Notes: generated from the sequence alone by a model not told the origin. A stretch of DNA of 11,957 bases from CAZCBJ01 sp964496705 (GCA_964496705.1 CAZCBJ010000112.1:1-11957), one strand, 5' to 3'; shown: positions 1-8,339, counted from the stretch's first letter. Made by a program: numbers and translations.

Positions 1-42
1 CGACAACCGACAACCGACAACCGACAACCGATAACCGACAAC
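1..42. repeat. Tandem heptamer array (CGACAAC)x6
   Basis: Six head-to-tail 7-base units of CGACAAC, the fifth reading CGATAAC, end exactly where the stop codon of the MFS gene begins at 43. The array runs off the left edge, so its true copy number is unknown. On the minus strand the unit reads GTTGTCG, a rotation of the TTGTCGG-like units after tex (8184-8211). It resembles in style the short tandemly repeated heptamers (STRR) described in cyanobacteria. Its function is unknown; slippage-prone, non-coding DNA is the simplest reading. Confidence 0.9.
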
Positions 43-1356
43 CTATTTCACATGCAGCGGGTTCAGCGCGGGGACTGGCTCGGGCGCTCCGGGGATGGGG
101 TCTTCCTCGATGCGCATTAAGGCAGGGATGAGCGGACCGACCAGGCCCATCAACACACAGACCACCGCCGCGGCCAGGAACCAGACGCGCACGCCGAAAG
201 CGTCGGCGATGGGCGCGGAGACCAACATGGAGAGCGGCATCATCCCGCCCGCCAGGCTCTGGATCATGGTCAAGACGCGCCCCTGCATCTCGGGGGCGAC
301 GCGCGCCTGGATGATGGCCATCAGCGGACCGTTGGTGATCGGGTTGCCCACGCCCGTGACAGCCGAGCCGACCAGCGCCAGCCAGAACCAGTGCGAGGGG
401 GCCAGCCCGGTGAGCGCCACGCCCGCGCCCAGACCGAGCAGCCCAACCATGCTGGTCAGGATGCGGCGCTTGAAGCCGCCCCAGGCGCTGAGCAGCAGCC
501 CGCCGGCGATCATGCCGATGCCCCAGGCCGATTCCATCGCGCCGATGTGCCAGGGCCCGCCGTTGAACTCTTGGGTGATGAGCAGAGGCTGGAGCGTGCC
601 GGTGGGGGCGCAGACGAAGTTGAGCGCCATGGCCATGAAGAGCAGGATGGCCAACCCCTTCCAGCCCATCACGTAGCGCAGGCCGTCGCGCACATCGCGC
701 AGCACCAGGCGCGGGGTGACCAGCGGCGGCGCGGACTGACCCGCCCCTGCGATGGGCGGCTGGGGGATGGTGATGAACAGCAGGGGGACCACGGCGAACA
801 GCATGGTGAAGATATCCATAGCCAGCACCGTGTGCATGGGCAGGATGCCAATCAACAGCGCGCCCAGCGGCGGGGTGAGGATGCTCAGCGCGCCATTGAG
901 TGTCTGGTTCATGCCGGCGATGCGGGTGAGCTGTTCTTTTGGCACCATCAGCGAGGTGGAAGCCTGCATGGCCGGCCAGTGGAAGCTGCTGCTCAGGCTG
1001 CGCAGGAAGAGGATGATGTAGACATGCCAGGGCTGCGCCAGGCCCGCCCAAAACAGCGCCACCAGCACTGCGGTGAGCAGCGCCACAGCCGAGTCGGCGA
1101 TGAGCATCACCTTGCGGCGGTTCCAGCGGTCGACCAGCGCGCCGGCGAAGGGGCCGAGGAACACGCCCGGCAGTAGGTTGGCCAACGAGGCGGTGGCCAG
1201 CACGGCGGCCGAGCCGGTGGTCTGGGTCAGCCACCAGACCAGGCCAAAGCCCACCAGGCTGGAACCGACCAATGAGATGGCCTGGCCGGACCAGATGATG
1301 AAGAAATTGCGCTTCCAGCCGGTGGCCGGAGCGGGGGCGGGTTGGATTTCAGACAT
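43..1356 (-). CDS. MFS transporter, probable drug/siderophore-type exporter (MFS_3-like)
   Basis: A 437-residue major facilitator protein of the inner membrane, predicted to export a small molecule by proton antiport. What shows it: a short cytoplasmic N-terminus (about 18 residues), then alternating hydrophobic helices along the whole length, consistent with 12 segments. The MFS loop motif after helix 2 is present as DRWNRRK at residues 76-82 (D76, R77, R80, R81). A weaker equivalent (GGFKRR, about 290-295) lies between helices 8 and 9 in the second half. The length is usual for the EntS/macrolide-efflux type group. The ATG has a GGAG ribosome site about 8 bases upstream. It lies 98 bases downstream of the SHOCT-like gene on the same strand, so it may be co-transcribed from the promoter at 2338-2365. 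The substrate cannot be read from the sequence. Confidence 0.9.
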   Translation of the reverse strand: MSEIQPAPAPATGWKRNFFIIWSGQAISLVGSSLVGFGLVWWLTQTTGSAAVLATASLANLLPGVFLGPFAGALVDRWNRRKVMLIADSAVALLTAVLVALFWAGLAQPWHVYIILFLRSLSSSFHWPAMQASTSLMVPKEQLTRIAGMNQTLNGALSILTPPLGALLIGILPMHTVLAMDIFTMLFAVVPLLFITIPQPPIAGAGQSAPPLVTPRLVLRDVRDGLRYVMGWKGLAILLFMAMALNFVCAPTGTLQPLLITQEFNGGPWHIGAMESAWGIGMIAGGLLLSAWGGFKRRILTSMVGLLGLGAGVALTGLAPSHWFWLALVGSAVTGVGNPITNGPLMAIIQARVAPEMQGRVLTMIQSLAGGMMPLSMLVSAPIADAFGVRVWFLAAAVVCVLMGLVGPLIPALMRIEEDPIPGAPEPVPALNPLHVK

Positions 1357-1385
1357 GCGCAGACTCCGTAGGGCGCGTTGAAGTG

Positions 1386-1413
1386 AGCTGTCAGCGCTCG
1401 GCTTTCAGCTTTG
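1386..1413. repeat. Degenerate heptamer repeat, 4 units
   Basis: Four consecutive 7-base units (AGCTGTC, AGCGCTC, GGCTTTC, AGCTTTG) lie in the 98-base gap between the SHOCT-like gene and the MFS gene. A similar piece, GGCTTTC followed by AGCCGTC, recurs after tex at about 8222-8235. They share period and general composition with the arrays at 1-42 and 8184-8211 and are probably diverged members of one heptamer family. No terminator with a U-run was seen in this gap; only a weak GC-rich pairing (CCTGGGG with GCCCGGG, about 1430-1454) is possible. Confidence 0.6.
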
Positions 1414-1454
1414 ACCAAATCTGTGTGAGCCTGGGGCGGGACGGTCAGCCCGGG

Positions 1455-1856
1455 TTACTCGATGAACACCTCGACGTGCTCGCCGTCTTCCTCGTCCATG
1501 ACATCCACAATCTGACCCATCTCGCCGGAGCGGATGGCTTCGATCAATTCTTCAGGGTTGATGCCCTCAATTTCAGGGCTGAAACGCATGCCCATCTTCA
1601 TCCCGGCGGAGAGCATGCCGACCGGCATGCGCACGTTGACGCGCACCTTGCCGGTGTTGGTGTCGGTGACGCGCACGCGGAACCAGCGCCCGCGCCCGGA
1701 AGCGGGGGGGAAAGGCGGCTGGGGTGGCAGGCCGGGCACGGGCGGGGCGGAGGGTTTGTCTTCCAGCACCTGGAGAAGCTCGGCAGCCTGTTCGGCGCTC
1801 AGTTTGCCATCCTGCACCATTTTGAGAATTTTGACGCGTTCTTCACTGGTGGCCAT
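1455..1856 (-). CDS. SHOCT-like domain small protein
   Basis: A 133-residue soluble protein. Residues 5-33 (EERVKILKMVQDGKLSAEQA onward) form the short two-helix SHOCT-like module often found at the start of YvlB/DUF4097-type proteins. A Pro-rich linker follows (about 35-53). The C-terminal part (57-133) begins with a basic strand-like stretch and ends very acidic (DEEDGEHVEVFIE). There is no signal peptide or clear membrane helix; residues 79-90 are only weakly hydrophobic. The start is supported by an AAGGAG ribosome site 6-7 bases upstream. It lies 32 bases after the DUF2089 gene, clearly in one operon. SHOCT-like modules are thought to mediate oligomerisation. The neighbour's C-terminus carries the same kind of module, which suggests the two proteins interact. 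The exact role is unknown. Confidence 0.85.
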   Translation of the reverse strand: MATSEERVKILKMVQDGKLSAEQAAELLQVLEDKPSAPPVPGLPPQPPFPPASGRGRWFRVRVTDTNTGKVRVNVRMPVGMLSAGMKMGMRFSPEIEGINPEELIEAIRSGEMGQIVDVMDEEDGEHVEVFIE

Positions 1857-1888
1857 GTCGTTTTCTCCTTGATTATTAAGATGAACCC

Positions 1889-2287
1889 TTATTCCTTGCC
1901 CTTGCCGCTCAGGCGCAGTTGGGCTTCTTCGAAGCTGATTTCGTTGTTCTCGAGCATCTCCAGGATGCGGCGGCGCTCGTCAGAAGCGGGCCGCACAGGG
2001 AGATTCTCCTCCCGCCCGGGCTCGTAGCCCAGGGCGCGGATGATCTCGTTGAGGCGGTTGCGCAGGGTGGGGTAGGAAAGGTGCAGTTCCTGCTCCAGGC
2101 GGGTGAAGCGGCCCTCAAAGCGGACGAAATTGAGCAAAAAGGCGGCCTGTTCGGCGGTGAGCTGCGACAGGGGGTTGCTGGGGGGATTGAAAGTGCCCTC
2201 GATGACCGTGTCGCACTGCGGACAGTGCAGGCGGGTGACCATCAACTGGCTGTCGCACACCGGGCATTTATGCACAAAACGATTCAT
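1889..2287 (-). CDS. DUF2089 family zinc-ribbon putative transcriptional regulator
   Basis: 132 residues. An N-terminal zinc ribbon has CPVC at 8-11 and CPQC at 22-25 (ligands C8, C11, C22, C25). The middle region (43-88) contains a helix-turn-helix-like stretch (LEQELHLSYPTLRNRLNEII, about 64-83) typical of DUF2089. A C-terminal SHOCT-like module (about 103-128, DERRRILEMLENNEISFEEA) follows. The start is the ATG at 2287, preceded by a GAGGT ribosome site 6-7 bases upstream. The frame stays open for 26 more codons to 2365, but that extension is Lys-rich, lies inside the AT-rich leader and overlaps the promoter, so I reject it. First gene of an operon with the SHOCT-like gene and perhaps the MFS gene. 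It likely binds DNA or RNA polymerase and may autoregulate; that is inference. Confidence 0.88.
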   Translation of the reverse strand: MNRFVHKCPVCDSQLMVTRLHCPQCDTVIEGTFNPPSNPLSQLTAEQAAFLLNFVRFEGRFTRLEQELHLSYPTLRNRLNEIIRALGYEPGREENLPVRPASDERRRILEMLENNEISFEEAQLRLSGKGKE

Positions 2288-2337
2288 CTTCTTACCTCGA
2301 TAAAGAAATTGTGGTTTGTGTTTTCTTTTCTGAATAT

Positions 2338-2365
2338 ATTTTAGCAGAAAAATTAATTTTGTCAA
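2338..2365 (-). promoter_or_regulatory. Sigma-70-type promoter of the DUF2089 operon
   Basis: Read on the minus strand: TTGACA (2360-2365, perfect -35), a 16-base spacer, then TAAAAT (2338-2343, five of six to the consensus -10) preceded by TGC, an extended -10. Transcription should start near 2331, leaving a leader of about 44 bases that contains the GAGGT ribosome site of the DUF2089 gene. The surrounding DNA (about 2310-2410) is very AT-rich compared with the rest of the window, as expected for a strong promoter with an upstream AT tract. Confidence 0.8.
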
Positions 2366-2507
2366 TAGTGATTTTGATTTTATTGAATATCATGCCAAAA
2401 TAATTGAAAACGGCTATCGCGGTGAGCTGGCGGATCGTCTTAACCAATTCTGAACCGGGCTTGACTACAATTGACACAGTGAACATGCATCCACTGCGGG
2501 AGGAATC
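2366..2507. other. Intergenic segment, no gene recognised
   Basis: The first part (to about 2410) continues the AT-rich upstream region of the DUF2089 promoter. The remainder returns to mixed composition. TTGACT at 2461-2466, TACAAT at 2466-2471 and TTGACA at 2471-2476 lie close together but do not combine into a well-spaced plus-strand promoter. GGGAGG at 2498-2503 is a good ribosome site for the small frame starting at 2508. An 8-codon ATG frame at 2485 ends in a TGA that overlaps the GTG at 2508; it is probably chance. Confidence 0.5.
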
Positions 2508-2758
2508 GTGAAAGCCAGCCAGAGAGTCGTTGTAAAGAAAATACGCTGGCCCATCTGGGCGTTGTTGGCGGTCCCCGGTTTATGATCGGCGGCGGGCCGG
2601 AAGGCGGCATGCCGGAGGGGGGAGGCCCGGGCTTTCAGCAGACACCCAACGCGCAGATGGCCACGGCTATCGCCGGGCGGCGCGGCAACGGGGATATGTT
2701 CACCGCCCGCCTATTGGAGCCGCTGATCGCGCTGCTGGAAAAGCGCGCCGCGGAATAG
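2508..2758 (+). pseudogene. Small membrane-anchored protein remnant, frameshifted (or two overlapping micro-ORFs)
   Basis: A GTG at 2508, 4 bases after a GGGAGG ribosome site (2498-2503), opens a 25-codon frame. It has a basic N-terminus and a hydrophobic stretch (RWPIWALLAVPGL), ending at TGA 2583-2585. An ATG at 2582 overlaps that stop (ATGA) and opens a 58-codon frame in the next register. That frame is Gly-rich at first (IGGGPEGGMPEGGG), then amphipathic (MFTARLLEPLIALLEKRAAE), and ends at TAG 2756-2758. Adding one base at the TTT before 2582 would join them into one protein of about 83 residues with a single membrane anchor, so a one-base loss is the simplest explanation. Translational coupling of two short peptides is the alternative. 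The final TAG belongs to the left arm of the adjacent palindromic repeat, so the original C-terminus may also be lost. No family recognised. Confidence 0.5.
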
Positions 2759-2869
2759 GGGCGGGTCTGGGTCAATTCAGGATGCGGGAAATATGAACGC
2801 GTTTTTGGTAGAGGCGGGTCTGGGTCAATTCAGGAAGTGGAGAATATGAACACACAGACCCGCCTCTAC
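2756..2869. repeat. Palindromic repeat element with half-copy (GTAGRGGCGGGTCTG family)
   Basis: The complete copy is 2808-2869: arms GTAGAGGCGGGTCTG (2808-2822) and its perfect reverse complement (2855-2869) around a 32-base spacer. A left half-copy at 2756-2798 matches 2809-2851 at 38 of 43 positions (period 53) but lacks the right arm. The same family recurs at 9862-9921. The complete copy ends 10 bases beyond the tldE stop, where it could act as a transcript-end hairpin for the leftward tldD-tldE message, although no U-run follows. It is REP/MITE-like in form; no transposase or RAYT gene is nearby. Confidence 0.88.
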
Positions 2870-2879
2870 AACAGAGGGC

Positions 2880-4265
2880 CTAATACGACGAATTGGAATG
2901 CGAAATCTCCAAGTCGTTGACGCGCATGAAGCAGGGGGTGATGATGGCGGTGGGGTTGCGCGCGCCGTAGCTGGCCGAGGTGTTGTTGACCGTCTGGGCG
3001 CGGGAGATCCAGGCGAGCTTATCGCCGAAGATGTCCAGCAGGCTCTGGGTGATGCGCACGTTGAACGGCACAACGATGGAGCCGTCTTTCTTGAGCAGCA
3101 GCGCACCGAAGCGCGAGCTGGCGGTGACCAGTCCGCGCGAGGGGTTGACGATGTTCATGTAGTGCAGGAAGGGGATGTAGAGCAGGTCGTTGTCGCGCGG
3201 CAGGCGCACCAGCTCTTCGAGCGTGGCCGCTTCCATCTCACCGCCGCTCAACACCAGGCTCTTGTGTTCCACCGTGTGCCCGGTGGGTTGGGCGGCGAAC
3301 TCATCGGCGTCGTCCTGATACCAGGTGAAGGATTGGAACACGCCGTCGGTGAAGATGGGGAATGTGCCGCGCGGCATGCCCATCAGGTCGCGCCGGAAGG
3401 GGAAGGTTTCCAGGCGGCTGGGGTCATCCACCAGGCTGAATTTTTGCGAGAAGACCCGCTGACCGAGCTGCTCTTCGCTGAGGAAGGAAAAGCCGCGCTT
3501 CATCGCGCCGCCGCTGAAGCCGATCCAGTTCATCACGCTGAGCAAGTCGCCCACAGCGGTCGCGCCGAAGACGATGTCGTACTTGCCCACCAGGATTTGC
3601 CGGGCGGGCTCGGTCTGGTAGCGCTCAACCAGGAAGGCCAGGTCGCGGTGCAGGGGATTGGGATTCAGGTCGGCCTTGCAGTAGGCGGACTGTTCGGCGG
3701 TCACCTCCCACTTGAGGCGCGCGTGGGAAAGCACCAGGTTGACCTGCGCGTCGGAGGTTTTGAAGTACTGGGTGTGGTCAGAGCGCGTGGTGCTTTGCGC
3801 GATCACATTGGTGCCGCAGGAGAAGATGCCGGAGAGCTTGATCTCCTCGCTTTCCAGCCCGCGGGCGGCTTCGTTGAAATAAGCCAGCCGCTCCTCACCC
3901 GATATGCCCGCCAGCGCCGGATCAAAGCCGCTCTCGTCGGCGAAGGTTTCGCTGAAGTCGGGAAGGGTGGGCTGATAATTCAGGGGCATGGCGTGCCTGA
4001 CCATCCCGGCGGCGGTGTCCACGCCGGCTTTCATCTCGTCCAGCTTGCCCAGGTCGGTGATCATCTCGTAGCTGGCGCGGCGCTTGCCGTCGAAGACGAT
4101 GATCTCCAGCCGGATGAGGTGTTCGTTGGTGTTGAGCGAAATCGCCGAGTTGGCGAAGCGCATCAGGTGGCTGTCTTCCTCATGGTAAAAGAAAGCGGCT
4201 TCGACGCCTTTGGCACGGGCGTAGTCGCGCAGGTCGCTGAGGGTTTGCAGGATTTGCTCTTTCAC
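2880..4265 (-). CDS. tldE: TldE/PmbA-type subunit of TldD-TldE metalloprotease
   Basis: 461 residues, close to E. coli PmbA/TldE (450). It is the non-catalytic partner in the cytoplasmic TldD-TldE heterodimer, which trims unfolded peptides (known cases: microcin B17 precursor, CcdA). It has the family pattern: an N-terminal mixed domain (about 1-170), then the strand-rich C-terminal domain with DIVFGATAVGDLL (230-242), GFSFLSEEQLGQRVFS (258-273) and GTFPIFTDGVFQSF (300-313), ending near PCFMRVNDLEIS (444-455). As expected of TldE it lacks the HExxxH zinc motif seen in its neighbour. The start is a GTG at 4265 with AGGAG lying within the last codons of tldD. The frame stays open 30 codons further upstream but overlaps tldD there without a better start. 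Two bases separate the tldD stop from this GTG, implying translational coupling. Confidence 0.93.
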   Translation of the reverse strand: MKEQILQTLSDLRDYARAKGVEAAFFYHEEDSHLMRFANSAISLNTNEHLIRLEIIVFDGKRRASYEMITDLGKLDEMKAGVDTAAGMVRHAMPLNYQPTLPDFSETFADESGFDPALAGISGEERLAYFNEAARGLESEEIKLSGIFSCGTNVIAQSTTRSDHTQYFKTSDAQVNLVLSHARLKWEVTAEQSAYCKADLNPNPLHRDLAFLVERYQTEPARQILVGKYDIVFGATAVGDLLSVMNWIGFSGGAMKRGFSFLSEEQLGQRVFSQKFSLVDDPSRLETFPFRRDLMGMPRGTFPIFTDGVFQSFTWYQDDADEFAAQPTGHTVEHKSLVLSGGEMEAATLEELVRLPRDNDLLYIPFLHYMNIVNPSRGLVTASSRFGALLLKKDGSIVVPFNVRITQSLLDIFGDKLAWISRAQTVNNTSASYGARNPTAIITPCFMRVNDLEISHSNSSY

Positions 4266-4267
4266 GG

Positions 4268-5722
4268 CTACTCTCCTATTCTCACGTTGTCGAAGCGGCA
4301 GACCGGCACGCCGTGGCCGAGCTGCATGATCTGGTTGGGCTGACCTTTGCCGCAATTGTCCACGTAGCGCACTTCCCAGGTGGAGCGGTCGCCCACCGCA
4401 GAGAGCGAATTGTAGAATTTGAGCGTGTCGCCCTTGTAGGTGGAGCCTTTGACCACCCGGGTCACCGCGCCGTCTTCGACGAGCCAGCCGATCTCGGTGG
4501 CGAAGTGGAACTGCTCGCGGTTGGAACCGATGGACCAGCTCTTGTCGCCGTCGAGGATGATGCCACGCTGGGTGCTGCGCACGATGTCATCCAGCGAACC
4601 GTCGCTGCCGGGGTCGATGTTGATGTTGGTCATGCGCTCGATGGGCACGCGGTAGAAGGCGGTGGCGCGGTTGGCGCCGCCGCTGCCGTTGAAGATCTGG
4701 CGGCGGGCGCGGGCGTTGGCTTCTTCCACCATCTGTCGCCCGGTGATGGCGCCCACCAGGATGCCCTTGTCGATCAGCAGGTTGTCGCGGGCGGAGACGC
4801 CGTCGTCATCATAGCCGAAGCTGCCCGGGCTGTTGGGCAGCGTGGCGTCGGCGCGCGCGGTGAGCTTGGGCGAGCCGTAGCGTAGTTTGCCGAAGTCGTC
4901 CAGGGTGACGAAAGAGCCGCCGGCGAAGGCCAGCTCATAGCCGAGGATGCGGTCCAGCTCCAGCGCGTGGCCGATGGTCTCGTGGGTTTGCAGGTACATG
5001 ATGCCCGGCAGCAGGATGACCGAGCGGTCCTCCCGGGGGCAGGGGTCGGCGACCAGCACCTGGTTGAGTTCCTGGACGATGCGCTCGGCGTTCTGGGCGA
5101 AGCAGGCCATGTCGAGCGTCTCCCAGCCGCGGGTATCGCCGCGGCGCGAGGGGCTGAACTTGCGCATGTGCGCCTCGCCGTTGGCGTCCACGCCGATCAC
5201 CTGCAGACCGGGGAAGACTTCGATGATATTTTTCTCAATCTGGCTACCCTCCGAATCGAGGAAGACGATCTGCTTGCGCATGAAGATCAGCTCGCTGGCG
5301 CGCTGCACCACGCCGGGCTGATTGAGCTTCTCGTCCATGGTTTGCAGGAAGGCGATCTTATCGGCCAGCGGCACCTCAAACGGGTCGATGCGGTTGGGGC
5401 TGTGGAAGGTGTCCTGGACGGCATCTTTCTCGGCCAGGCGCACGGGGAAGGTGACGCGCTCGGCGGCGACGCGCGCGTTGTCGAAGGCTTTGTCAAAGAT
5501 TGCGCTCAGGCTGCTGAGGTCTGACGAGGCTGAAAAGCCCCAGGCGCCGCGGAACAGCGCGCGCACGCCCACACCGCTCTCGCGCGAGGCGGCGGCGCTC
5601 TTCAGGTTGCCGTTCCACATCAGCAGGTAGTTGGTTTCTTCCAGCGGGTACCAGCGGGCGTCCACGTAGGTGGCCCCGGCCGCTTTGAGGCGGTCGATTT
5701 GTTCTTGCAATGCTTTTTGCAT
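4268..5722 (-). CDS. tldD: TldD metalloprotease catalytic subunit
   Basis: 484 residues (E. coli TldD 481). Zinc-dependent peptidase subunit that forms a heterodimer with TldE. The metal site is visible: HETIGH at 247-252 gives the HExxxH ligands and base (H247, E248, H252), and C457 in VDNCGKGQ (454-461) matches the conserved Cys ligand near the C-terminus. The segment GSFGYDDDGVSARDNLLIDKG (about 300-320) is also typical of the family. The start is the ATG at 5722, with a perfect AAGGAGG ribosome site 7 bases upstream. The frame is open for another 102 codons, but that stretch translates the hairpin array (5843-6025) into low-complexity Pro/Val/Ser text and is not coding. Promoter element TATAAT at 5768-5773. 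First gene of the tldD-tldE operon and divergent from tex. Confidence 0.96.
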   Translation of the reverse strand: MQKALQEQIDRLKAAGATYVDARWYPLEETNYLLMWNGNLKSAAASRESGVGVRALFRGAWGFSASSDLSSLSAIFDKAFDNARVAAERVTFPVRLAEKDAVQDTFHSPNRIDPFEVPLADKIAFLQTMDEKLNQPGVVQRASELIFMRKQIVFLDSEGSQIEKNIIEVFPGLQVIGVDANGEAHMRKFSPSRRGDTRGWETLDMACFAQNAERIVQELNQVLVADPCPREDRSVILLPGIMYLQTHETIGHALELDRILGYELAFAGGSFVTLDDFGKLRYGSPKLTARADATLPNSPGSFGYDDDGVSARDNLLIDKGILVGAITGRQMVEEANARARRQIFNGSGGANRATAFYRVPIERMTNINIDPGSDGSLDDIVRSTQRGIILDGDKSWSIGSNREQFHFATEIGWLVEDGAVTRVVKGSTYKGDTLKFYNSLSAVGDRSTWEVRYVDNCGKGQPNQIMQLGHGVPVCRFDNVRIGE

Positions 5723-5767
5723 CCGAGATCCTCCTTGGGTGAATTGACCTGAGATTGTGCAGAGGGG

Positions 5768-5773
5768 ATTATA
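5768..5773 (-). promoter_or_regulatory. tldD -10 element (TATAAT)
   Basis: Minus-strand TATAAT in the context GCGGTATAAT, 45 bases upstream of the tldD ATG. The inferred start near 5761 leaves a leader of roughly 38 bases holding the AAGGAGG site. No -35 hexamer is seen at the normal spacing; that position is GC-rich. Just beyond it lies a hairpin, GGGAGGGG (5800-5807), loop TTTAT, CCCCACCC (5813-5820), with one mismatch. The same GCGGTATAAT decamer precedes tex on the other strand. Confidence 0.65.
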
Positions 5774-5842
5774 CCGCCAGTGGGAGTGCGCGGGTGTTGG
5801 GGAGGGGTTTATCCCCACCCGGGTTGATCCCTGGCCCCGAAA

Positions 5843-6025
5843 GGGCACCCACGAGGGGTGCCCCAACGGCGACCCAACCCAGGCACAAGGGGTGAACGGG
5901 CACCCACGAGGGGTGAACGGGCACCCACGAGGGGATGAACGGGCACCCACAAGGGGATGAACGGGCACCCACAAGGGGTGAACGGGCACCCACGAGGGGT
6001 GAACGGGCACCCACAAGGGGTGCCC
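5843..6025. repeat. Tandem array of GC-rich hairpin units (GGGCACCC-RAG-GGGTGCCC)
   Basis: The outermost units are perfect 21-base hairpins: GGGCACCC, 5-base loop ACGAG, GGGTGCCC (5843-5863), and the same with loop ACAAG at 6005-6025. Between them, from 5896, run five head-to-tail units of 21 or 22 bases (starts 5896, 5917, 5939, 5961, 5982), the sixth start at 6003 being the terminal full hairpin. Internal units end in GGGGTGA or GGGGATGA, so their second arm is cut to GGGTG, which can pair with the CACCC of its own or the next unit. A diverged fragment occupies 5868-5895. The array fills the divergent tldD/tex interval. It is REP-like; function unknown. Confidence 0.9.
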
Positions 6026-6036
6026 CAACAGTGCGG

Positions 6037-6042
6037 TATAAT
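6037..6042 (+). promoter_or_regulatory. tex -10 element (TATAAT), apparently leaderless
   Basis: A perfect TATAAT in the context GCGGTATAAT lies 8 bases before the tex ATG at 6051. A normal start point 6-8 bases after the -10 falls at 6049-6051, so the message would begin at or within two bases of the start codon. There is no ribosome site between them. The -35 position falls in the terminal hairpin of the repeat array and shows no TTGACA-like match. Confidence 0.7.
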
Positions 6043-6050
6043 CTTAGCGT

Positions 6051-8183
<2,133 letters not shown>

Positions 8184-8211
8184 TTTTCGGTATTCAGTTG
8201 TCGGTGGTCGG
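8184..8211. repeat. Degenerate heptamer repeat after tex
   Basis: Directly after the tex stop come four 7-base units: TTTTCGG, TATTCAG, TTGTCGG, TGGTCGG. Less regular related pieces (GGCTTTC, AGCCGTC) follow at 8222-8235. The third unit is a rotation of the GTTGTCG unit found, on the other strand, at 1-42. As at the left edge, the repeat abuts a stop codon. No clear rho-independent terminator for tex is visible here. Confidence 0.65.
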
Positions 8212-8291
8212 TCGGGGTGTTGGCTTTCAGCCGTCAGCGGGAAGAGTCTCGCGTAAAGCCTCAAAAGGTTTGACATAGAATTGATCTTAAG

Positions 8292-8330
8292 CCTCCACCA
8301 AGGAATCCAGCCAAACTGGTGTCAAGGAGG
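8292..8330 (+). promoter_or_regulatory. Possible leader hairpin covering the cupin ribosome site
   Basis: CCTC (8292-8295) can pair with GAGG (8327-8330) and CACCA (8296-8300) with TGGTG (8317-8321), leaving a 16-base loop and a 5-base bulge. The right strand includes the AAGGAGG ribosome site (8324-8330) of the cupin gene, so the fold would partly hide it. TTGACA at 8270-8275 is a candidate -35, but no good -10 follows at 16-18 bases. TAGAAT at 8276-8281 is the other candidate element. The structure is short and may be chance. Confidence 0.3.
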
Positions 8331-8339
8331 TACGAGTAC

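Noticed and set aside
1430..1454. Rho-independent terminator after the SHOCT-like gene
   Set aside because: The GC-rich pairing is imperfect and no T-run follows in the transcribed direction, so it is not supported.
2485..2511. 8-codon leader peptide whose stop overlaps the GTG at 2508
   Set aside because: It has no ribosome site of its own and no codon bias suggesting attenuation; it is likely chance.
2898..4343. Long plus-strand open frame (481 codons) opposite tldE
   Set aside because: The opposite strand encodes a clear TldE protein. The frame has no ribosome site or recognisable domain, and its composition is typical of antisense shadows in GC-rich DNA.
5843..6025. CRISPR-like array
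   Set aside because: The units are directly contiguous with no unique spacers, and no cas gene is present. This is a tandem hairpin repeat.
5723..6028. N-terminal extension of TldD through the repeat array
   Set aside because: The extension reads as repeated Pro/Val/Ser-rich text. The perfect AAGGAGG site and the normal TldD length both fix the start at 5722, and the TATAAT element lies inside the extension.
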